Source of the DNA: UMGS363 sp051881775
Lineage (GTDB): Bacteria; Bacillota; Clostridia; Oscillospirales; Ruminococcaceae
Direction of reading: 5' to 3'
DNA length: 27,638 bases
NCBI GenBank assembly: GCA_051881775.1
Contig: JBJEQN010000133.1
Coordinates: 1 to 27,638 of the forward strand
The first letter of the stretch is position 1. Every line of letters starts with the position of its first letter. The notes under the pieces are model-generated. The model searched no databases. It saw nothing but the letters and a program-made list of their open reading frames with translations, and was not told the DNA's origin. This document shows positions 22,749-27,638 of this stretch, in pieces. The position numbers and the translations under genes were made by a program.

Positions 22749-23360
22749 TTATTCCTCCGTAAAATAGTATTTTCTTATGGTTTCATCAACGTATTTAAGG
22801 TCGTTGTCAATTTCAAGCGGAAACATATCCATAGGCGATTTCGCCGTTGAAAATCCGTCCGATTGAGTTATAAACTTGTGGTTTGTGCCGTCGGTCTGGC
22901 AGAGCAGGACGATCGAAAAAAGTCCTTCCACCGTCAGCTTTTCATCGAGCATTTTGCCGATAGTTTTGGCTTTGAGCTTTCCGTCTGCCGTTGTTTCAAC
23001 GTGATGCAGAAAATACACAATAACGTCGGGAGTGGTGCCGTTTATGACGTACTGTATAAGGTTGTAGAACGACAGCGCCATATCCGTGAATTTTTGATAG
23101 CCAACATCCTTTGCTCTTGCGAACATATCAAAACACAGAAGATACTGGCTGTCGTCAATAACAAAGGTTTTCTTTTTGGACTGCTTAAGTCCGGAAATAA
23201 TCGTGTTATATGTAGCTCCGTCAGCTTTCGGGAGCTTCTTGCGGAAGGGGAGAGGCTTGGACGCTACGTTAAAAACGCTCACTTCCTCGGGGTCAAAATT
23301 GCGCATGCTTGCACTCTTTCCGCTTCCGCTTTCACCGAGGATAAGAACGGGGATACCCAT
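22749..23360 (-). CDS. RecA-like ATPase (Sak4-type single-strand annealing partner)
   Basis: A 203-residue AAA/RecA-core protein; ATG 23360 chosen for AAAGGAG eight bases upstream. Walker A GESGSGKS (9-16) sits at the very N-terminus, Walker B is FVIDDSQY, and a VIVYFLHHVE strand acts as sensor. No DNA-binding extension. Sak4-like proteins are the phage recombinases pairing with an SSB, present here next door. Together with the ERCC4 nuclease this gives recombination-dependent replication/repair. Confidence 0.85.
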   Translation of the reverse strand: MGIPVLILGESGSGKSASMRNFDPEEVSVFNVASKPLPFRKKLPKADGATYNTIISGLKQSKKKTFVIDDSQYLLCFDMFARAKDVGYQKFTDMALSFYNLIQYVINGTTPDVIVYFLHHVETTADGKLKAKTIGKMLDEKLTVEGLFSIVLLCQTDGTNHKFITQSDGFSTAKSPMDMFPLEIDNDLKYVDETIRKYYFTEE

Positions 23361-23361
23361 A

Positions 23362-23592
23362 TTAATTACTCCTTTCGTCAAAATCAAGCGGACAGTTGGG
23401 ACCTATGTATTTTTCAGGGTAGGGGATAAGCTCCTCATTAAGTCCGCACTTGCGGCTGCTTATGCGATAGAAACGGCATTGGCGGCAGCATACATCGGCA
23501 TTGCCTTTAAAATCAACGGGAAAGAATACCTGCACTTTTGCTGTTGCGATAACATAATCCTTGACACCGCTTGAAAAATCATGCATTTTCAT
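23362..23592 (-). CDS. 76-residue Cys-rich protein, unknown
   Basis: ATG 23592 chosen, with AGGAAG five bases upstream; a GTG two codons earlier is possible. The core (CCRQCRFYRISSRKCGLNEELIPYPEKYIGPNCPLDF) has five Cys in a pattern typical of small phage zinc proteins (CxxC...C...CPL). The first part is beta-like (VIATAKVQVFFPVDFKG). It overlaps the methyltransferase stop. Family common in gut Firmicute phages; role unknown. Confidence 0.72.
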   Translation of the reverse strand: MKMHDFSSGVKDYVIATAKVQVFFPVDFKGNADVCCRQCRFYRISSRKCGLNEELIPYPEKYIGPNCPLDFDERSN

Positions 23593-24529
23593 CCCCACTT
23601 CCTATATCATCAAATGTCATCTGGCCGCCGAATTCGCTGAAATCGCAGTCACCGCCGACAATATCTGACCCGAATGTCTGAATTGACTGCATATTCCTGA
23701 CCATCTGTCTGTAATAGCTTGCTTTCAGCTCGCACGCGATAGTCCTGCGATTGAGCTTGTTTGCAACATACGGCACAGACCCTATGCCGCCGAACGGCTC
23801 CAGCACAATATCATTGGGATTTGTCCACAGCTCAATACACCGCTTTATTACCTCCAGCTGCAAAGGACATATATGCCGCTCGTCCTTGTCCTCTCTGGCT
23901 GACTTTTTCTGCAGCGTGTCAGACTGCTTTATATCCATCCATACGGGACTTGCATACTTCTGCCACACGTCGCAGGGAAATGTTTCATGAGTGTGCTCAA
24001 CTCTCTCGGGATTGTCCCCGGGCTTCCTCAATGTGATAATATAATCGGGAATGCCCTGCCTGTTCATTGTACTGTCCTTGCGTATCTGCTTGTGCAGCAG
24101 TCCAAGAGCCTTAGTGCGCTGCATTTCTGTAACGGGATTTTTCCATATCGTCACGCGGCTGTGATAGATAAATCCGCAGTCCTCGAATATCTGGCGGCAC
24201 ATAGCAGGGAAGTCCTTCAGCCCGATCACGCCGTCCCGCTCCTTCATTCTCGGGAGATCCATACAATGGAACGACAATAATCTTCCGGGCATAGTCACGC
24301 GGTACAGCTCCTTTGCAAGAAAGATAAAATGATTATAAAACTCATTATCATCCTTGCAGTTTCCCATATCCCTGTCGCTGTTGCTGTATGTATACAGGCT
24401 TGCAAACGGCGGAGAGAATATTGTATAGTGAATACTGTTATCCGGTATATTTTTGATTATCTCGCAGCTGTCACCGTTATACAGCGCATATTTTTCACCA
24501 ACGCACTGATCAAGTACTTTTATATCCAT
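23579..24529 (-). CDS. DNA methyltransferase (beta-class, N4/N6)
   Basis: A 316-residue N6_N4_Mtase. The catalytic motif SPPF (39-42) precedes the AdoMet motif EPFGGIGS (244-251), the order of beta-class enzymes. The SPP-type motif suggests N4-cytosine, though N6-adenine cannot be excluded. A target-recognition region lies between. No restriction endonuclease is adjacent, so it is probably a solitary protective or regulatory methylase. It starts 20 bases before the end of the SNF2-type helicase gene, strongly suggesting a functional pair. Confidence 0.88.
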   Translation of the reverse strand: MDIKVLDQCVGEKYALYNGDSCEIIKNIPDNSIHYTIFSPPFASLYTYSNSDRDMGNCKDDNEFYNHFIFLAKELYRVTMPGRLLSFHCMDLPRMKERDGVIGLKDFPAMCRQIFEDCGFIYHSRVTIWKNPVTEMQRTKALGLLHKQIRKDSTMNRQGIPDYIITLRKPGDNPERVEHTHETFPCDVWQKYASPVWMDIKQSDTLQKKSAREDKDERHICPLQLEVIKRCIELWTNPNDIVLEPFGGIGSVPYVANKLNRRTIACELKASYYRQMVRNMQSIQTFGSDIVGGDCDFSEFGGQMTFDDIGSGDENA

Positions 24530-25892
24530 CGAATTCCTCCCATTTCGGTAATACCATTATGCAGCTCGGGTCATACGGCGTTGATATGCGGCAAGTGCTT
24601 TTCAGCTCGCGCTTTGTTATATCCTTAGTCAACTCTATAAGCTGCTCCTTCATCTTTTCATTATCGGCCTGCTTGCGTTCGATATTGGCCTTTACGGGTC
24701 CTTCCTTTGCCGATATAATTATGTATACATTTACACTATCGGCCTGTCCGAAGCGCCAGCATCTTCTTACAGCCTGATAGTATGCCTCAAAGCTATCCGA
24801 CAGTCCCACGAATATCATATTGTGGCAGTTCTGCCAGTTCATGCCGTAGCCTGCTATCTTGGGCTTGGTGATAAGGCATTTTATTTTGCCCTGCGAAAAG
24901 TCCAGCATTGACGCCGTTTTATATTCCGACTTGTCGGAGCCCTGAACGTTTACTGCACCATCAATAAGGCTTGACAGCATATCGGATTCAGCATTCAGGT
25001 CACACCACACAAGCCAGTTATCATTGGAATTATTGACTATATCCGCAGCAGCCCTGCATCTCTCCGACAAGCTCTCACGCCTTGCATCGCGGCGTTCTGT
25101 AAGCGTCAGAGGGTCCATTACAGGTGCGTCACCGTCAACGATAATCTGCTTGATGTTAAGCGCAGGCAGCACATATCCCTCCGCATTATATCCAAGCTTA
25201 TGCGGGTTATCTACCACCACGCACCATGAGGACATCCACCTCCAGAACAGATCCTCAGCGTGCCCTTTTAACCGCCATTTTGACGTTTCGCCGCCGTCGT
25301 GTACAAAGAACATGGACAGCATCTCCGCCCTTGTCATTACTCCGAGAAATTCTGAATGATTACCCAGCTCCATGAAGTCATTGGGCGCGGGAGTTGCTGT
25401 GCAGGCCAGCTTGTACGGCGTTTTTGCAAAGCAGTTTATTATCTGATTTCGTATCTTGCCCGCAAATGCCTTCAAAATTGACGATTCATCAAGGACAATG
25501 GCTGTAAATTCATTACCTATGAAATTATCAAGTTTTTCATAATTGGTAATATTAACGGCATCAGCGGTAACATCGGCCTGAGATGCGCATATATTGACGC
25601 TTATGCCGAATGTTTCACCCTCTCTCTTGGTCTGATTTGATACAGCAAGGGGAGCGAGTATAAGTACCTTGCCGTCTGTTTGCTGCCGTATCCGGTCTGC
25701 CCATTCAAGCTGCATTATGGTCTTGCCAAGTCCGCAGTCTGCAAAAATGGCAGCCCTGCCCTTTGCCAATGCCCAGCGGACAATATCACGCTGGAAGTCA
25801 AACAGCATGGGATTGAGCTCCTCGGGGTCCACATTTATCCCGCAGCTTTCAAGGACAAATGCTTTGTTGCTGATAAAATCTTCATATTCCAT
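24510..25892 (-). CDS. SNF2/DEAD-type DNA helicase (translocase)
   Basis: A 460-residue superfamily 2 protein: Q-like LFDFQRDIVRWAL, Walker A DCGLGKT (52-58), motif II DESS (135-138), motif III TATPAPND (from about 165), and C-terminal motif VI YYQAVRRCWRFGQ, the SNF2 arginine-finger signature. The Lys/Glu-rich C-terminus is helical. Snf2-like single-subunit helicases in phages are linked to replication or DNA remodelling. Overlap with the methyltransferase start suggests the two act together, e.g. loading the methylase on replicating DNA. ATG 25892 abuts the preceding small gene's end. Confidence 0.88.
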   Translation of the reverse strand: MEYEDFISNKAFVLESCGINVDPEELNPMLFDFQRDIVRWALAKGRAAIFADCGLGKTIMQLEWADRIRQQTDGKVLILAPLAVSNQTKREGETFGISVNICASQADVTADAVNITNYEKLDNFIGNEFTAIVLDESSILKAFAGKIRNQIINCFAKTPYKLACTATPAPNDFMELGNHSEFLGVMTRAEMLSMFFVHDGGETSKWRLKGHAEDLFWRWMSSWCVVVDNPHKLGYNAEGYVLPALNIKQIIVDGDAPVMDPLTLTERRDARRESLSERCRAAADIVNNSNDNWLVWCDLNAESDMLSSLIDGAVNVQGSDKSEYKTASMLDFSQGKIKCLITKPKIAGYGMNWQNCHNMIFVGLSDSFEAYYQAVRRCWRFGQADSVNVYIIISAKEGPVKANIERKQADNEKMKEQLIELTKDITKRELKSTCRISTPYDPSCIMVLPKWEEFDGYKST

Positions 25893-26023
25893 CAGTCATA
25901 CGCCTCCTCCCAAGTATCATAAGGATAATATTCATCATTATCCTCACCATCACAGCGATACTGCGGACAGCCCTCGCATTCATAGAAGCACTGGTCGAAG
26001 GGGTCATAAATACATGCATCCAT
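25892..26023 (-). CDS. 43-residue Cys-rich acidic protein
   Basis: I start at ATG 26023, supported by GGGGGTGA four bases upstream. The peptide has five Cys (MDACIYDPFDQCFYECEGCPQYRC) in a likely zinc-binding arrangement, followed by an Asp/Glu/Tyr-rich tail (DGEDNDEYYPYDTWEEAYD). Very acidic; could mimic DNA or bind a metal. The longer frame is not supported because it reads through the preceding gene. Unknown function. Confidence 0.68.
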   Translation of the reverse strand: MDACIYDPFDQCFYECEGCPQYRCDGEDNDEYYPYDTWEEAYD

Positions 26024-26027
26024 ACTG

Positions 26028-26324
26028 TCACCCCCTGAATATTGTGCCGTTGTACTCAAATTCGTATGGATAATCATCATCGGGATTTGTGCGCTTGACG
26101 ATACCAAGGTCAACGGCAGCCTTTGCATATTCATACGGAATAGATACACCCGTATCGGGGATAAATGGGATATATATCGGCATACTCGCCTTAAATCCCA
26201 CAGCGATCTCCACCAGATTGTTATTATAGCTTTTCAGCGCATCGTCCATCTCGCATAGATATTTGCAGTAAGCCAGCGATACATCTTCCAGAAAACGCTT
26301 GACTTCATCTTTTGTATATCTCAC
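26028..26324 (-). CDS. 98-residue protein, unknown
   Basis: GTG 26324 with AAAAGGAG eight bases upstream. Starts MRYTKDEVKRFLEDVSLAYCKYL (helical), then VGFKASMPIYIPFIPDTGVSIPYEYAKAA and ends DDDYPYEFEYNGTIFRG. No motif recognised. Its RBS and start codon lie in the core of the opposite-strand consensus promoter (26325-26353), so binding at that promoter could interfere with its expression. Confidence 0.65.
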   Translation of the reverse strand: MRYTKDEVKRFLEDVSLAYCKYLCEMDDALKSYNNNLVEIAVGFKASMPIYIPFIPDTGVSIPYEYAKAAVDLGIVKRTNPDDDYPYEFEYNGTIFRG

Positions 26325-26353
26325 TTGACATTCTCCTTTTTATGTAATATAAT
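26325..26353 (+). promoter_or_regulatory. Perfect consensus promoter on the plus strand
   Basis: TTGACA (26325-26330) and TATAAT (26348-26353) with the ideal 17-base spacer. It points rightward, against every gene in the early region. Predicted transcription start near 26360. A terminator lies only about 30 bases beyond the start. Confidence 0.75.
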
Positions 26354-26378
26354 ATGGGTGTGTAATATTATATGGGTT
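26343..26378. repeat. 18-bp tandem repeat at the plus-strand promoter
   Basis: Two adjacent 18-mers (TGTAATATAATATGGGTG at 26343-26360 and TGTAATATTATATGGGTT at 26361-26378) differ at two positions. Copy one contains the -10, copy two covers the first transcribed bases. The layout is that of a two-site operator, or of a promoter duplication. Confidence 0.7.
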
Positions 26379-26427
26379 TTACCCCTTCCGTCCGTTTCGG
26401 CTGCAACCGTTTCGGGCGGATTTTTAT
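26360..26427 (+). ncRNA. Candidate small RNA (~68 nt) opposing the early operon
   Basis: Bounded by the consensus promoter and a terminator with no ribosome binding site or gene inside. The RNA would start in the second 18-mer, carry a short single-stranded AU-rich 5' part and a U/C-rich ACCCC segment, and end in the GC-rich hairpin. Its sequence is complementary to the early leftward transcript between 26433 and 26324, so it may act by antisense or collision. Prediction only. Confidence 0.4.
26387..26427 (+). terminator. Intrinsic terminator (plus strand)
   Basis: TCCGTCCG (26387-26394) pairs with CGGGCGGA (26413-26420) with one G-T pair; after a U/U internal loop an inner CGG/CCG stem closes a short loop. 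TTTTTAT (26421-26427) follows immediately on the plus strand, so it ends rightward transcripts. No T run exists on the other side. Confidence 0.7.
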
Positions 26428-26432
26428 ACCAT

Positions 26433-26555
26433 TTACATCTCGTCCTGTTCATCAGTATCATCATCTCCGAAGCACAGCTGTATGTTTGCCGCTATCTGCA
26501 GCAGAAGGCAGCCGATAATGCAGCAGAGCATAATGATCATCACGATTTCACGCAT
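26433..26555 (-). CDS. 40-residue single-pass membrane protein
   Basis: Short ORF with GAGGAGG seven bases before ATG 26555. The N-terminus is one hydrophobic helix (VMIIMLCCIIGCLLLQIAANI), followed by CFG and a very acidic tail (DDDTDEQDE). The topology suggests a small inner-membrane protein with an acidic end. It overlaps the end of the preceding gene. Small early membrane peptides can be superinfection or host-takeover factors, but no family is recognised. Confidence 0.65.
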   Translation of the reverse strand: MREIVMIIMLCCIIGCLLLQIAANIQLCFGDDDTDEQDEM

Positions 26556-26716
26556 TTTTTCTCCTCCTCGGTTTTCTTCTTGATTATGCGGAACAGCACC
26601 TCCGCACAAGCTTCTGCAGACGGCTTGCCGTAGATCTCGATGCGTCTGCCGTCTTGGGCGTATGTAACCGTGTCCGGTTCTCTGCCTTCAATTTCGGGGA
26701 TTTTGATTTCTTTCAT
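26540..26716 (-). CDS. 58-residue small early protein
   Basis: ATG 26716 selected for GCGAGGTGA upstream. The fold pattern is a beta hairpin (MKEIKIPEIEGREPDTVTYAQDGRRIEIYGKP) followed by a basic helix (SAEACAEVLFRIIKKKTEEEKK). No family recognised. It overlaps the membrane-peptide gene by 16 bases. Confidence 0.65.
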   Translation of the reverse strand: MKEIKIPEIEGREPDTVTYAQDGRRIEIYGKPSAEACAEVLFRIIKKKTEEEKKCVKS

Positions 26717-26734
26717 TTTTCTCACCTCGCTTTC

Positions 26735-26917
26735 TTATTTATCGAGCAATTCAATAGCCTTATCAATAGCATTGATATGATCGATAAGCATTTCAATGGA
26801 ATCGTTCTTTAACCTCTCGGGCGCATCCATAAAAAGAACGGAATTTATAAGCCTCTTCTGCTCCGCTCTTTTATCGGTAAGTATGCGGGTTATGTAGAGT
26901 TTTTCCTTTTGTGTCAT
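26735..26917 (-). CDS. 60-residue helical early protein
   Basis: ATG 26917 has GAGAGGTGA upstream. Two charged helices (MTQKEKLYITRILTDKRAEQ and LKNDSIEMLIDHINAIDKAIELLDK) joined by a short loop, the usual form of a small helical hairpin. No motif recognised. It follows the Cro-like gene by six bases and is probably co-transcribed from the early promoter. Confidence 0.7.
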   Translation of the reverse strand: MTQKEKLYITRILTDKRAEQKRLINSVLFMDAPERLKNDSIEMLIDHINAIDKAIELLDK

Positions 26918-26923
26918 ATCTTC

Positions 26924-27103
26924 TCACCTCTCAATTCCAAGCACATTTGCGATACACTCTGCCATGCGCTCGCTTTCACGGGCACCGCACATAAACGCCT
27001 CAATGGTACCGACAGTATAACCCGTTGCCTTGGACAGGTCTGCATATTTCCAACCCCTTATCGACAACTGCTTCTTTACTTCGGCAATAAACAACTTGTA
27101 TAT
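26924..27103 (-). CDS. Cro-like XRE-family regulator, first early gene
   Basis: HTH protein of about 59 residues: FIAEVKKQLSIRGWKYADLSKATGYTVGTIEAFMCGARESERMAECIANVLGI, with the classical Q-like, turn and recognition-helix pattern and the FMCGARE segment common in Firmicute phages. The start is uncertain: GGGAGG (27112-27117) stands eight bases before ATA 27103, and no ATG/GTG/TTG lies at a good distance. A non-AUG start is therefore likely. Divergent from the repressor, so a Cro/excision-like counter-regulator is expected. Confidence 0.75.
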   Translation of the reverse strand: MYKLFIAEVKKQLSIRGWKYADLSKATGYTVGTIEAFMCGARESERMAECIANVLGIER

Positions 27104-27214
27104 ATTGACCGCCTCCCTTTTGTGATATTTGTGGATTTTTGTTTGGAAACCTTGACAAAAGCAAATAAAAAATGTACTATATAAGTGTTGAAGCAAATAT
27201 AGTGTGTGCTTATA

Positions 27215-27243
27215 GCTATAATCAATTATCCTTTGATTATAGC
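27215..27243. repeat. Perfect 11-bp inverted repeat in the early leader
   Basis: GCTATAATCAA (27215-27225) and TTGATTATAGC (27233-27243) with a seven-base loop. It lies between the early leftward promoter and the Cro-like gene. AT-rich, so either a regulator binding site or an RNA hairpin in the leader. Confidence 0.65.
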
Positions 27244-27258
27244 CTGGTTTTGTATTGC

Positions 27259-27404
27259 TTGTGTGTTATGTTTTCCTTACAAGTTATATGATAACACACA
27301 AAATCGGTACTGTCAATATATTAATACCGAAAATGTGAACTTTTGTATCTTTGAACAAAACGGAAGTGAAAAAATGTGTATTTTAGATAATATTTGTGTG
27401 TTAT
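27259..27404. promoter_or_regulatory. Operator-like half-sites TTGTGTGTTAT of the switch
   Basis: The 11-mer occurs at 27259-27269 (plus), inverted at 27291-27301, and again at 27394-27404 inside the start of the repressor gene. A weaker relative (GTGTGTGCTTAT) is at 27203-27214. The first two form an inverted pair spaced 21 bases apart; the second overlaps the spacer and -10 of the leftward promoter. This is the layout of repressor operators with possible autoregulation. Confidence 0.6.
27288..27316 (-). promoter_or_regulatory. Early leftward promoter (PL-like)
   Basis: On the minus strand TTGACA (27316-27311), a 17-base spacer and TATCAT (27293-27288), five of six matches to the -10. It reads into the Cro-like gene and the whole early operon. 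The operator-like 11-mer at 27291-27301 covers the -10, explaining repression in the lysogen. Confidence 0.75.
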
Positions 27405-27638
27405 TAAAAGAGCAGCATAAAAAGCAAAAGGACTTGACAGATTACTTAGGAATAAGTAAAAACGCCTTTACCAACTGGAAGAATGGCGATAATACATCGT
27501 ATAAAAAATATCTTCCGCAAATAGCCGAATTTCTTGGAGTTTCAGTTGATTATCTTGTTGGCAATGAAGAACCGACAGATAATGAAAAGCTCTCTTTCGC
27601 TCTTTTCGGAACGGCAGACGTAGACGAAGAAGTTCTCG
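27374..27638 (+). CDS. CI-like phage repressor (XRE family), C-terminus cut off
   Basis: The first 88 codons are in the window. ATG 27374 is preceded by GGAAGTGA. An XRE helix-turn-helix is clear: LLKEQHKKQKDLTDYLGISKNAFTNWKNG, then LPQIAEFLGVSVDYLVGNEE. A linker begins (PTDNEKLSFALFGTADVDEEVL). Only gene here reading right, apart from the moron, so it should keep the lysogen quiet by shutting the leftward promoter. Whether a peptidase or dimerisation domain follows cannot be seen. Confidence 0.88.
   Translation, partial: MCILDNICVLLKEQHKKQKDLTDYLGISKNAFTNWKNGDNTSYKKYLPQIAEFLGVSVDYLVGNEEPTDNEKLSFALFGTADVDEEVL

Noticed and set aside
23579..25892. DISARM- or BREX-like defence island from the methyltransferase plus SNF2-type helicase
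   Set aside because: No PLD, DUF1998, PglZ or BrxC-like partner genes; both proteins are short and embedded in a phage replication operon.
26325..26633. Plus-strand frame of 102 codons starting at the consensus promoter
   Set aside because: Start would fall within the -35, no SD, and the terminator at 26387-26427 would cut the message.

Overview
The window is most of a temperate siphovirus (prophage) genome from a low-to-mid GC Gram-positive host. The Gram-positive assignment rests on near-universal AGGAGG-type ribosome binding sites, frequent GTG/TTG starts and structural families typical of Listeria A118/SPP1-like phages. Protein flavour suggests a gut Clostridia host of the Ruminococcus/Oscillospiraceae type, but this is inference. 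No host gene, integrase, att site or lysis gene is visible; these should lie outside both edges.

Almost everything is transcribed leftward (minus strand). From right to left: (1) immunity switch, 27.1-27.6 kb: a rightward CI-like repressor, truncated at the window end, faces a leftward early promoter with near-consensus -35/-10 whose -10 overlaps a repeated 11-bp operator-like half-site. (2) Early genes, 19.3-27.1 kb: a Cro-like HTH protein, small unknown ORFs, an overlapping SNF2-type helicase/DNA methyltransferase pair, a Sak4-like ATPase, a DUF669-like ssDNA-binding protein, an ERCC4 nuclease, a replication initiator-like protein and a T7 gp4-like primase-helicase. (3) A cassette of tightly overlapping accessory genes, 16.6-19.3 kb (wHTH, MazG, Lar-like, ASCH, zinc ribbons, YopX-like), ending in a sigma-region-4-like regulator at 16.2 kb. 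(4) A structured intergenic region, 15.95-16.15 kb, with a terminator and a long inverted repeat. (5) Late genes, 1-15.9 kb: small and large terminase, portal, minor capsid protein, scaffold, major capsid, connectors, tail terminator, tail tube, two chaperone-like proteins, tape measure and tail hub.

The most interesting system is the minor capsid protein at 11280-12920. Its MuF-like head-morphogenesis body carries a Pro/Gly/Ser-rich linker and a separate AT-rich C-terminal domain resembling polymorphic-toxin nucleases. A small AT-rich gene (11012-11311) overlaps its 3' end and is followed by a terminator, as expected for a toxin/immunity module. A second accessory unit is a two-TM membrane protein gene (5362-5607) on the opposite strand inside the tail operon, with its own consensus promoter and terminator (a moron). 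A third is a consensus rightward promoter plus terminator at 26325-26427 that encloses no gene and may produce a ~68-nt small RNA.

Several starts were moved to internal codons because of Shine-Dalgarno placement. Several short genes (40-51 aa) were found by direct reading.
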